Assembly: GCA_016794785.1 (NCBI GenBank)
Contig: JAEUHC010000008.1
Coordinates: 62,001 to 126,000, forward strand
Source: Opitutaceae bacterium
Lineage (GTDB): Bacteria; Verrucomicrobiota; Verrucomicrobiia; Opitutales; Opitutaceae
Direction: 5' to 3'
DNA length: 64,000 nt
Below are positions 22,612 to 29,937 of the stretch, in pieces (position 1 is the first letter of the stretch; each line of letters starts with the position of its first letter). The notes under the pieces were generated by a model, which ran no database searches, was not told the DNA's origin, and saw only the letters and a list, made by a program, of their open reading frames with translations. The position numbers and the translations under genes were made by a program.

Positions 22612-24960
22612 TCAAATCGGCCGCGGAGCAGCCGCCACCTGCCGCCCCGCCGCGCCCACCCGGGCGATCGCGGCGAGCAGTTCGGGGCCCTCGAAGGGTT
22701 TGACCACGTGCTCGACGAAGCCTGCCGCCGTGCTGCGCTTCAAATCTTCCTCCATGCCGTAGCCGCTCATGACGATTCCCCGCAGCGGCTGGATCGTTTT
22801 CAGCCTGGCCATCACGTCGTAGCCGGTGCCGTCGGGCAGGCCGATGTCGGTGAGCAACAGATCAAACGTCTCGCGCCGGGCGAGGTCGAGCGCCGTCGCG
22901 ACGCTGGTCGCGAGGCCGACCGTGTAGCCGGCTTGGGTGAGCAGCATCCGCAGCGCGCGCGCCGTGTTGGCGTGATCCTCGACCACGAGCAGGCGCAGCG
23001 GCGCGGGCCGGGCGCGCGGCGCGGGCGCTGCGCCCTCCGGCCTCCCGACGCCCGTGGCACCGGAGTGCAACGGCAGCTCAATGACAAAGGTCGCGCCTTG
23101 GCCCGGGCCCGCGCTCTCCGCGCGGATGCAACCACCCTGCAGCTCGACCAGCGCCTTGGAAATCGCCAGCCCCAGCCCGAGGCCGCCGAACTCGCGCGTG
23201 ATGCCCGGGTCGCCCTGCTCGAAGGCGTCGAAGATTTTTGGCAAGACCTCGGGCGCGATGCCGATGCCCGCATCGCGGACCCGCACCTCGCAGCGGCCGG
23301 CAACGAGCACCGCGGTGCTCACGCGCACCGCGCCATGCGGCAGGGAGAACTTCACGGCGTTTTTCAGCACGTTCCACAGCACCTGTTGCAACCGCGCCGC
23401 ATCGGCCGTCACCACGAGGCGCTCGCCCGCGGGGCTCAAGTCCAGCCGCACCTCCCGTTCGTCAAGCTGCGGCCGGCAAATGCCGCACACGTGGCCCACG
23501 AGCTCGTTCAAGTCCACGGGCGCGAGGCGCAGCGTCACCTTGCCGGTGGTGATCCGGCTGACGTCGAGCAGGTCGTCGATCAACTTGGTCTCAAGCTCGA
23601 TGTTGCGTTTGATCATCGCGAGGTCCTCGCGCACTTCGGGCCGCAGCCCGGGCTCCTGCTCCAGCGCGCCCAAGGTCATCAGCACCGGCGTGAGCGGCGT
23701 GCGCAGCTCATGGCTCAGCGCCGCGAGGAAGCGATCCTTGCTGTGGCTGGCCTCCTCGGCCGCCTCCTTCGCCGCGCGCAGCGCCTCCTCGGAACGCTTG
23801 CGCTCGGTGATGTCGATGATCGCGGCGACGAGCCCCACCACCCGGCCCTCCCCGTCGCGCTCCGGCGCGTAGGCGCAGCGCATGAAGTGCGCCCCCAGCT
23901 TTTCGTAAGGCAGGGAGATCTCGAATTCGACCGTCTCGCCGGCCAGCACGCGCTCGACGTAGGGCCGGAGGCCCGCGTAGGCGGTCTCGCCCAGAATTTC
24001 GGAGATGTGCCGCCCGATCACCTGGTCGCGGCGCAGGCCAAAGCGCGCGGCATATAATTCGTTCACGAACTTGTAGCGGTGCGCGGCATCGCAGTGCGCG
24101 ATGAGCACGGGCGCGGTGTCGGCGATCAGCTTGAGCTGCTCCATGCGCGCGTGCGCCTCCTCCAACGCCGCCTTTTTCTTCGTGATGTCCCGCGTGAAAC
24201 AGCGGGTGTGGACGAAATCGCCCTGGGCGTCGCACAGCACGCTGGAAGCGATGGCGACATGCTTGATCGTGCCATCTTTCGCGCGGAGCCGGGCTTCCTG
24301 CTCGTGGACAATCTCGCCGTTCAGCAACCGGGAAAAAATATCGTCGATGACATGGCGGTCGACGTGGAATTCGGTGATGTGGCGGCCGACATACTCCTCG
24401 CGTGAGTAGCCGAGCATGTTGAGCTCGGCCTTGTTGGCGCGGAGGATAATGCCGTCGGGACCGACCCAGTGGAGGCCGATGGTGGCGTTCTCAAAAAAAT
24501 CGGCGAGATGCGACTCACTGATGCGCAGCGCCTGCTCGGCCGCCTGGCGTGCGCGACGCTCCTGCGTCTCTTCCAGCGCACGGAGAATCGCGGGCACCAA
24601 GCGCTCGTGCCGATCCTTCATCAGGCAGTCGGTCGCGCCCGCCTTGAGGATTTCCACCGCGCCCGCTTCGCCGATGGCACCGGAGAGCACTATGAACGGG
24701 ACGCTCGGGCAAAGCTTGTGCGCGATCTCCAGCGCCGCCCGGCCATCGAAGCCCGGCAGGCGGTAGTCCGCGAGGATGACGTCCGGACAGCCAGCGAGGA
24801 GCGCCGCCCGGAATTGCGCCTCCGTCTCAACCCGCTCCACCTCGCACGGGAATTGTTCAGCGCGCAGCCGCGCGCAAACCAGCCGGTGGTCGGGCACGCT
24901 ATCCTCGAGGTGGAGAATCCGGATCAGGTCGGGAGAGGTTGGCACAAATCCTTTTGTCAT
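22612..24960 (-). CDS. Hybrid sensor kinase: receiver-PAS-PAS-kinase-receiver
   Basis: A 782-residue cytoplasmic protein with no membrane segment. Domain order: N-terminal receiver (about 12-130, phospho-Asp D65 in VILADYRLPG), two PAS domains with PAC-like tails (about 150-265 and 275-395, the second ending DITERKRSEEALRAAKE), HisKA with H417 (LSHELRTP), ATPase (GIGIAPEVLPKIFDAFEQ, then GGLGLGLAIS), and a C-terminal receiver (about 655-775, D705 in LLTDIGLPDG). It likely both receives and emits phosphate in a phosphorelay. It converges with the previous operon 21 bases away. The ATG lies inside a dispersed palindromic repeat (24956-25049), so the first residues may be recently acquired; GTG at codon 6 is an alternative start. 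Confidence 0.9.
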   Translation of the reverse strand: MTKGFVPTSPDLIRILHLEDSVPDHRLVCARLRAEQFPCEVERVETEAQFRAALLAGCPDVILADYRLPGFDGRAALEIAHKLCPSVPFIVLSGAIGEAGAVEILKAGATDCLMKDRHERLVPAILRALEETQERRARQAAEQALRISESHLADFFENATIGLHWVGPDGIILRANKAELNMLGYSREEYVGRHITEFHVDRHVIDDIFSRLLNGEIVHEQEARLRAKDGTIKHVAIASSVLCDAQGDFVHTRCFTRDITKKKAALEEAHARMEQLKLIADTAPVLIAHCDAAHRYKFVNELYAARFGLRRDQVIGRHISEILGETAYAGLRPYVERVLAGETVEFEISLPYEKLGAHFMRCAYAPERDGEGRVVGLVAAIIDITERKRSEEALRAAKEAAEEASHSKDRFLAALSHELRTPLTPVLMTLGALEQEPGLRPEVREDLAMIKRNIELETKLIDDLLDVSRITTGKVTLRLAPVDLNELVGHVCGICRPQLDEREVRLDLSPAGERLVVTADAARLQQVLWNVLKNAVKFSLPHGAVRVSTAVLVAGRCEVRVRDAGIGIAPEVLPKIFDAFEQGDPGITREFGGLGLGLAISKALVELQGGCIRAESAGPGQGATFVIELPLHSGATGVGRPEGAAPAPRARPAPLRLLVVEDHANTARALRMLLTQAGYTVGLATSVATALDLARRETFDLLLTDIGLPDGTGYDVMARLKTIQPLRGIVMSGYGMEEDLKRSTAAGFVEHVVKPFEGPELLAAIARVGAAGRQVAAAPRPI

Positions 24961-25049
24961 GCTGAGTGCAGCGAAGAATCCCGCAGGAACTGCGTAACCT
25001 ATGGGATACGAATTCCCCCCAATAGGTTCTTCGCTCCGCTAAGAATGAC
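24956..25049. repeat. Dispersed palindromic repeat, copy 3 (overlaps kinase start)
   Basis: The left arm gtcatgctgagtgcagcgaagaat and the right arm ending ttcttcgctccgctaagaatgac are near-perfect inverted complements, a known type of intergenic repeat. The first bases gtcatgc(t/c)gag are shared with copy 2. The CAT at 24958-24960 serves as the start codon of the minus-strand kinase. Confidence 0.7.
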
Positions 25050-25080
25050 AATCAGGCGGGAGGTCTTTAGTGGGACGCTC

Positions 25081-25524
25081 TCATAGCTCGGGCGAAGGCC
25101 GGTTTACCACGGCCCAGAAGAGCCCCACGTTCTTGATCGCCTCAAGGAATTGGTCGTGCGTGACCGGCTTCACCACATAGGCGTTTACGCCGAGCTTGTA
25201 GCTTTTGAGCATGTCCTTCTCCTCGGCCGAGGAGGTGATCATCACAACAGGAAGGGTCTTGAAGTGGGGATCCTGGCGAATCTGCGCCAGCACCTCGAGT
25301 CCATCGACCTTCGGCATCTTCAGATCGAGGAGCACCACGCACGGGCAGGTGGCGTCGCTCCGCCCGGCATGGAGGCCACGGCGAAAGAGGTAGTCGAGCG
25401 CCTCGGCGCCGTCCCGGCAGGTCTCAATGGGATTGGCGAGACCCGCGCCGCGCAGGGCTGAGATCATGAGCTTCACGTCATTCACACTGTCGTCCACCAA
25501 CAGGATTCTTCGGAGATCGCTCAT
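25081..25524 (-). CDS. Single-domain response regulator (Rcp1-like)
   Basis: A 147-residue stand-alone receiver. It shows the acidic pair in LLVDDSVND, phospho-Asp D67 in VVLLDLKMPKVDG, the Thr/Ser in MITSSAEE and the Lys in YVVKPVTHDQF. The extended segment before D67 (RRGLHAGRSDATCPCVV) is typical of the Rcp1 family that partners phytochrome-like kinases. Its start codon overlaps the stop of the kinase gene at 25521-26987 (ATGA), so the two are coupled and form a cognate pair. It has no output domain and probably works by phosphotransfer or protein contact. Confidence 0.93.
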   Translation of the reverse strand: MSDLRRILLVDDSVNDVKLMISALRGAGLANPIETCRDGAEALDYLFRRGLHAGRSDATCPCVVLLDLKMPKVDGLEVLAQIRQDPHFKTLPVVMITSSAEEKDMLKSYKLGVNAYVVKPVTHDQFLEAIKNVGLFWAVVNRPSPEL

Positions 25525-26987
25525 GGTTGGGGAGGATTGGAACCGGCAGTAGGCCCGAACGAGCTTATCAAGGGCAGCCAAAAATAAAAAGTAGCACTTT
25601 GACCCAGACGACCCTCCGCCCAGGTGCGGCCACCATGGCGCTGCACAATGCGCCGGACATTGGCGAGGCCGATGCCCGTGCCCTCGAACTCCTCCGCGCG
25701 ATGCAGGCGCTGGAACACACCGAAGAGCTTGTGCGCATAGACCGGGTCGAAGCCGACGCCGTTGTCGCGCACCCAATAGGTGACGCCGCCGTCTTCCGCC
25801 CGCGCACCGACCTCGATTTCGGCGATCGGCCGCGGGCCGGTGTATTTGACGGCGTTGGCGAGCAGGTTTTGCAGCACCACCTTCAACAACCCTCGGTCGC
25901 CTTGGATGGGAGGCAGCGGCTGCACCTGCCAGCGGATTTCCCGGCGGCCAGTCTCCGGTTCAAGCGCGAGGCGGCACTGGGCGACGAGTTCAGTCATGTC
26001 CACCTCGGTCACGCCGAGCTGCGTGCGGCCGATGCGGGAGAAACCAAGCAAGTCATCCACCAGCCGGCCAGCGAACAGGGCTGTGTCGTGAATTGTGGCG
26101 AGATTCTCCGCATCCTCGGGCTTGAGGCCGGCGCCGATGGCGCCGCGCAACAGGTCGGAAAAGCCCGCGATGTGGCGCATCGGTGCGCGCAGATCGTGCG
26201 AGATCGAGTAGGCGAAGGCCTCGAGTTCCTGATTCGCCTCGGCGAGCGCCGCGTTCGTCGCCACCAGCTTCTGTGTGCGCTCAGCCACGCGCTGCTCCAG
26301 ATCGGCGGCGAGCTGCGCCACCGTGGTGAGGGCGCTCTCGTAGTTGCGGCTGAGCACCCGTAGCTGCCGCACCGAGAGCAGCGCCGTGCCCGCCCCCAAC
26401 GCGAGGGCCAGCGTGCAAATGACGGTGACGGCGAGGCGCGCAGAACGCCGGGCGGCGAGACTGCGCGAGGTCCGCAATTCTTCCTCGACGGCAATGAAAC
26501 GGGCAAACAGGGCGCGAATTTCGTCCCGGATCAGCCTGCCTTCACCAGCCATGAAGATGGTCAGGGCATCAGCGGGCGCAGCCGCTGGGTGCAGCACCGT
26601 CTCGGCGAAAATGCGCCACCGCTCGAGCAACCCCTCAATCTGATGCAGGATGGCCTGCTGATCAGGCCGGTCGGCGACCATCTGGTGGAGTTCCGCGGAG
26701 AGCGGACCCAGCTGTGGCAAGGCGCGTTCATACGGCTGCAAAAACTGCCGATCATTCGTGGAGACATACCCACGCAGACCGCTTTCGAGATCAATGTGCA
26801 GTTTCTCAAGGCGATTGGCCTGGGCGATCACCCGGTTGGTGTGCTCGACGCGGCCGGAATCCCCGATGAGTTCGGAAATCTGCCACACCAGCACGATGCC
26901 AAATGCAACCGAGAGCAGCGAAGGCACGACGACCGCGCGAATGAGCAACCGCCGAAACACGCTGCGAGGAACGAGGCGATCAAGCAC
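25521..26987 (-). CDS. CHASE3-type sensor histidine kinase (phytochrome-like kinase core)
   Basis: A 488-residue membrane kinase. Hydrophobic segments at about 14-35 and 185-208 flank a ~150-residue periplasmic helical domain of CHASE3 type (conserved GLRGYVSTNDRQFLQPY). A coiled coil (AADLEQRVAERTQKL) leads into HisKA with H264 (YSISHDLRAPMRH) and an ATPase domain (NLLANAVKYT, WVRDNGVGFDP, then EGTGIGLANVRRI). The H264 context is that of bacteriophytochrome kinases, matching the Rcp1-like receiver encoded next. The signal is unknown. Confidence 0.92.
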   Translation of the reverse strand: MLDRLVPRSVFRRLLIRAVVVPSLLSVAFGIVLVWQISELIGDSGRVEHTNRVIAQANRLEKLHIDLESGLRGYVSTNDRQFLQPYERALPQLGPLSAELHQMVADRPDQQAILHQIEGLLERWRIFAETVLHPAAAPADALTIFMAGEGRLIRDEIRALFARFIAVEEELRTSRSLAARRSARLAVTVICTLALALGAGTALLSVRQLRVLSRNYESALTTVAQLAADLEQRVAERTQKLVATNAALAEANQELEAFAYSISHDLRAPMRHIAGFSDLLRGAIGAGLKPEDAENLATIHDTALFAGRLVDDLLGFSRIGRTQLGVTEVDMTELVAQCRLALEPETGRREIRWQVQPLPPIQGDRGLLKVVLQNLLANAVKYTGPRPIAEIEVGARAEDGGVTYWVRDNGVGFDPVYAHKLFGVFQRLHRAEEFEGTGIGLANVRRIVQRHGGRTWAEGRLGQSATFYFWLPLISSFGPTAGSNPPQP

Positions 26988-27214
26988 AGGAGTATGGCTA
27001 CCAGTTATCCCAAGCGCGGCACACGTTTTTTCCGCGATCCCGGCCCTCGGCCGATCTCAGTGCAGTTCGGATAACGCGCAGCGTAGCCTCCGTTTTTCGA
27101 TCGCTCGCCGTGAGACACGCCTGCAACTCGGCGGCGCAATCACCCGGGTGGGCCCGCTCGCTCAAAGAAACGGGATGGGACATGACATGGCTGGCCCAAG
27201 GGAAAACCAGAGCG

Positions 27215-28039
27215 CTAGGCGGCGACCGCAGCCTCGGCAACTTCCTCCGTCCGCACCACGAAGCGCCGCAGCAGGTGCGGGCCGAAGCTCGTCGTAAACG
27301 CGACATCGGCGGCGTCACGGCCGCGCGCCATGACGAGATGTCCGATCCGGCGCGCGTTGTGCCGCACGTCAAAGATGTGCCACCGCGAATCGAGATAGAC
27401 CTCCATCCACGCGCTGAAATCCATCGGCGCCGGATCGGGCGGCACGCCGATGTCGCCGAGATAACCCGTGGCGTAGCGCGCCGGGATGTTGAGACAACGG
27501 CACAGCGTGATCGCGAGATGGGTGAAATCGCGGCATACGCCCGTGCGCTCCTCGTAGGCCTGCGCCGCCGTGCGCGTGAGGCGGGCCTGCGCGTAATCGA
27601 AGCGCAGATGATGATGCACCCAGTCACTCACCGCCTGCACGCGCGACCAGCCGGGCTTCACCGCGCCAAAGCGAGACCAGGCGACGTCGCCCAGCAGGTC
27701 CACTTCGCAATAGCGGCTGGGCAGCAGGAACGGCAGCACGGAGGATGGCAGCGCCATCACCGGCACTTCGGCGGCACCGGCCTCGATCCGCTCCGGCATA
27801 TCGCCCCGGCGGATGAGGCCCTCGCTGCGCAGCTCCAGCAGCCCGGCCGGTGCCAGGAGCCGAGTGCAGTGATTGCCAAAATCATCGCGAAAAGTCCGGA
27901 TGGGGACATCGGGGACTACCTTGAACTCCTCCGGGACCACCAGACAGGGCGTCAGCTCGGGCCGCAGGTGCAGCATGAGCACGACCGGAGTCGGGACGGG
28001 AAAATCATAGGCGATGTCGTAGCCGAAACGGATGTGCAT
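27215..28039 (-). CDS. Transglutaminase-like (cysteine protease fold) protein
   Basis: A 274-residue protein with an N-terminal beta domain (about 1-95) and a transglutaminase-core domain. The nucleophile is C169 in TGVCRDFTHLAI and the Asp sits in HIFDVRHN. The position normally occupied by the catalytic His (HAW-EVYL) reads F-S209-A-W-M-EVYL, so the usual triad is incomplete. This Ser-for-His form recurs in a bacterial subgroup (from memory). It has no signal peptide. It follows the yqjK-like gene by 13 bases on the same strand, at the end of the stress-gene run, and ends 227 bases before the kinase operon. The role is unknown: a protease, amidase or non-catalytic binder. Confidence 0.87.
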   Translation of the reverse strand: MHIRFGYDIAYDFPVPTPVVLMLHLRPELTPCLVVPEEFKVVPDVPIRTFRDDFGNHCTRLLAPAGLLELRSEGLIRRGDMPERIEAGAAEVPVMALPSSVLPFLLPSRYCEVDLLGDVAWSRFGAVKPGWSRVQAVSDWVHHHLRFDYAQARLTRTAAQAYEERTGVCRDFTHLAITLCRCLNIPARYATGYLGDIGVPPDPAPMDFSAWMEVYLDSRWHIFDVRHNARRIGHLVMARGRDAADVAFTTSFGPHLLRRFVVRTEEVAEAAVAA

Positions 28040-28052
28040 GGTGAGGGGCGCC

Positions 28053-28313
28053 TCAGCGCGAGAAGGGATTGAGCAGATTGATTAAGTCCGCGCCCAACGC
28101 GGCGCCCCGCGCCCAGCGGCCGATTTTCCCCGGCAGAAATTGGGCGAAGGAAAACGCCTTGTTGAGCACCGAAAGCGGCACCCCGCCGATCGCCGCGCCG
28201 GAGCCGCGGGCGGCCGGCCGGAGCGCGAGGCGGAGGTGGAGCCGATCGAGTTCGCAGATGAGCGCGAGCCGGCGGCGGCGTTCCTCGAGGGTCAGCGGGG
28301 CGGCGGCGTTCAT
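28053..28313 (-). CDS. YqjK-like small protein
   Basis: An 86-residue protein. The N-terminal half is a charged helix (LTLEERRRRLALICELDRLHLRL) reminiscent of YqjK, the rest is Gly/Ala-rich and weakly amphipathic. Its ATG overlaps the stop of the YqjE-like gene (ATGA), the same gene order as yqjD-yqjE-yqjK in enterobacteria. The family's function is unknown; position suggests a membrane-associated stress role. Confidence 0.6.
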   Translation of the reverse strand: MNAAAPLTLEERRRRLALICELDRLHLRLALRPAARGSGAAIGGVPLSVLNKAFSFAQFLPGKIGRWARGAALGADLINLLNPFSR

Positions 28314-28708
28314 GATTTGGCAGCCGGCAGCATGTCCCGCACGCAGGCGCAATCTTCACCCAGCTGATGGCGCGTCTCGGCCAGCGGACGCCACGCGCGG
28401 AGCCGGCGCGCGGCGAGCAGGCCAAGGCCCGCCGCACCGAGCGCGTAGGCGAGCGTCACCAGTCCGAGGATGAGACCGCGGTCCTCGCGTTGCCACACCA
28501 GGGCGGCAATCGCGAAGGTGCCGGCAAACCCGGTGAGCAGCGCGCACGCCGTGGCGCCCAGCATCACCGCGGCGGATTTCACCACATGATCGCGAGCCTC
28601 GGCAAATTCCAGCGCCGCAAGCTCGCCCCGGTGCGCCAGGCCTTCGACGACAATGCGCGCGGCGGGACCAAGGACAGACGTGAGAGGATCAGCGGAAGCA
28701 GCATTCAT
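28310..28708 (-). CDS. YqjE-like membrane protein (phage_holin_3_6 family, not phage)
   Basis: A 132-residue protein with an amphipathic N-terminal helix (about 15-45) and two membrane segments (about 50-72 and 80-105), matching the YqjE/DUF1469 family. These are chromosomal small membrane proteins that databases label as holin family, but no phage gene is nearby. The upstream neighbour is the YqjD/ElaB-like protein and the downstream neighbour overlaps its stop. YqjD is known to associate with stationary-phase ribosomes and YqjE to be a companion membrane protein; a similar role is inferred. Confidence 0.82.
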   Translation of the reverse strand: MNAASADPLTSVLGPAARIVVEGLAHRGELAALEFAEARDHVVKSAAVMLGATACALLTGFAGTFAIAALVWQREDRGLILGLVTLAYALGAAGLGLLAARRLRAWRPLAETRHQLGEDCACVRDMLPAAKS

Positions 28709-28736
28709 GGTTAAAGCGGAAAGCAAGGGACGGAAT

Positions 28737-28774
28737 CTCCGAGACTCACCGCGGCTTCCGCGCGGGACTCGGAG
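28737..28774 (-). terminator. Imperfect hairpin between yqjD-like and yqjE-like genes
   Basis: An outer 7-bp stem (ctccgag / ctcggag) encloses a GC-rich inner part with ccgcgg and ccgcgcgg. It lies in the 140-base gap between the two genes. There is no T-run. It may attenuate or stabilise rather than terminate. Confidence 0.3.
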
Positions 28775-28848
28775 TCACGCGACGGAAGGGCGCTGAATCA
28801 CGCACCCGCACGGTTCGTGCGGTGGACAAACACCCGCGGGACGGGCGA

Positions 28849-29178
28849 TCAGTGGCGCGTGCCGCAGCCCCGCGAGATCATGTAGCCGACCAGCAGGCCC
28901 AGACCGGCGGCGACACCAATGGCCTGATACGGGTGGCTGCGGATCGTTTCGTCAGCCTGGAGAGCCTGGCGGCGCGCGGCGGCGGTGAGATTCTTCATCG
29001 TCGCCTGGCCATTGGCCAGAGCGTCGCGGAGGCGTTCGCGGAGAGCCTGCACATCGTCGGAGACGTTGTCACCGGCGCGGCTGAGCGCCTGCTCGGCCTC
29101 GTGCAGGAGAGTTTTGAGATCTTCAGCCGTGGTGTCAGCTTGGTTGCGGGGCGTGGCGGTGGATTTGGAGGAAGACAT
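28849..29178 (-). CDS. YqjD/ElaB-like DUF883 protein
   Basis: A 109-residue protein with a long hydrophilic helix (TTAEDLKTLLHEAEQAL, then DDVQALRERLRDAL) followed by a C-terminal anchor (HPYQAIGVAAGLGLLVGYMISR). This is the DUF883 architecture of the C-tail-anchored ElaB/YqjD/YgaM proteins, which bind ribosomes at the membrane in stationary phase. The C-terminal RSHPYQAIGVAAGLGLLVG block is diagnostic. A 27-base G-free, Shine-Dalgarno-less leader precedes the ATG. Confidence 0.9.
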   Translation of the reverse strand: MSSSKSTATPRNQADTTAEDLKTLLHEAEQALSRAGDNVSDDVQALRERLRDALANGQATMKNLTAAARRQALQADETIRSHPYQAIGVAAGLGLLVGYMISRGCGTRH

Positions 29179-29257
29179 GATGGTAATGGAATGGAGGTGG
29201 AGGGACGGAATCGAAAGGTGAGGAAAAATTGAAAGCGCGGCGGGCGCGCGGATCGGC

Positions 29258-29461
29258 TCAGGGCTTGCGACCCATGACAAGGCCGGCTCCGCCGGCCAGA
29301 ATGCCAAGGGCGCCGAGGACGAGCAGCCAGATGCTCTTGTTGGTCGGTGTGCCGGTGACGGCGTTGCTCACCTCGGAGGAGACGGAGTCGGAGGCATTGA
29401 GCCCGAACACGAGCAGGATGACCCCGACGACGAGGAAGGCGATGGAGGGAATGCGTGACAT
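29258..29461 (-). CDS. DUF3185 small membrane protein
   Basis: A 67-residue protein with two membrane segments (about 5-22 and 44-62) around the polar loop ASDSVSSEVSNAVTGTPTNKS, diagnostic for DUF3185. Function unknown. It lies 97 bases after the Lmo0937-like gene and 79 bases before the DUF883 gene on the same strand. A 24-base G-free leader built of cca/cct units precedes the ATG. Confidence 0.85.
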   Translation of the reverse strand: MSRIPSIAFLVVGVILLVFGLNASDSVSSEVSNAVTGTPTNKSIWLLVLGALGILAGGAGLVMGRKP

Positions 29462-29558
29462 GGTGGTGGTATGGTTATGGTTGAGCTGCGAGGGAAAGAC
29501 GAAGCAGGGCAGACGGGACAGTGGGTGGTGGAAACGCGTGAGGAGTTCGTCGCGCTCC

Positions 29559-29711
29559 TCACCGGAGCGGATTGCGACCGCGGATAAGCCGGAGGATCAC
29601 CACGATCAACGCGATGAGCAGGAGGAGATGGATGTAACCTCCGATGGTGTAGGAGGAGACCATTCCGAGCAGCCACATGAGGACCAAAATGATCGCGATT
29701 GTTTCGAGCAT
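29559..29711 (-). CDS. Lmo0937-family 50-residue membrane protein
   Basis: A 50-residue protein, MLETIAIILVLMWLLGM followed by SSYTIGGYIHLLLLIALIVVIL and the basic tail RLIRGRNPLR. Two hydrophobic helices joined by a Gly turn match the small Lmo0937/YqaE-like stress peptides common next to CsbD and DUF1328 genes. A 16-base G-free leader precedes the ATG. A sigma-54-like promoter lies 65 bases upstream, which makes this the likely first gene of the 28-30 kb stress run. Confidence 0.82.
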   Translation of the reverse strand: MLETIAIILVLMWLLGMVSSYTIGGYIHLLLLIALIVVILRLIRGRNPLR

Positions 29712-29775
29712 GGTGATGGTGAGTTGGCAGGCAGGTTGAGGTTGAGGGAGCTGGAGAGCTGCATGAGCGATGGTC

Positions 29776-29790
29776 GCAGGTGTGGTGCCA
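29776..29790 (-). promoter_or_regulatory. Candidate sigma-54 (-24/-12) promoter
   Basis: The minus strand reads TGGCAC, five bases (CACAC), then CTGC. The consensus is TGGCAC-N5-TTGC, so nine of ten positions agree and the GG/GC spacing is exact. The expected start site would give a leader of about 50 bases to the ATG at 29711. An NtrC-type activator with an intact GAFTGA loop is encoded in this window at 18718-20094. No activator-binding palindrome was identified. Confidence 0.5.
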
Positions 29791-29910
29791 CGGCGGCGCG
29801 CTGGATGTAACCCAATGACCCGTGCCCGCTTGGGGACAACGCACCACCCCAGACCTCCATTGCTGCTGGGCATTATGCAATGCGCCCAGAGGCAGCATTC
29901 GCATTTTGCA

Positions 29911-29925
29911 GGCGCTCCGAGCGCC
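29911..29925 (-). terminator. Short hairpin after the larA-like gene
   Basis: A perfect 6-bp stem (ggcgct / agcgcc) with a 3-base loop lies 12 bases beyond the stop of the ABC-transporter/larA operon. Only a short mixed aaaatg run follows on the minus strand. It is a weak terminator candidate. Confidence 0.35.
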
Positions 29926-29937
29926 ACAGGCCCGGCC

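Noticed and set aside
28310..28708. Prophage lysis gene (holin family)
   Set aside because: The holin label belongs to the YqjE family name only; there are no phage structural, integrase or lysin genes nearby and the context is yqjD-yqjE-yqjK.
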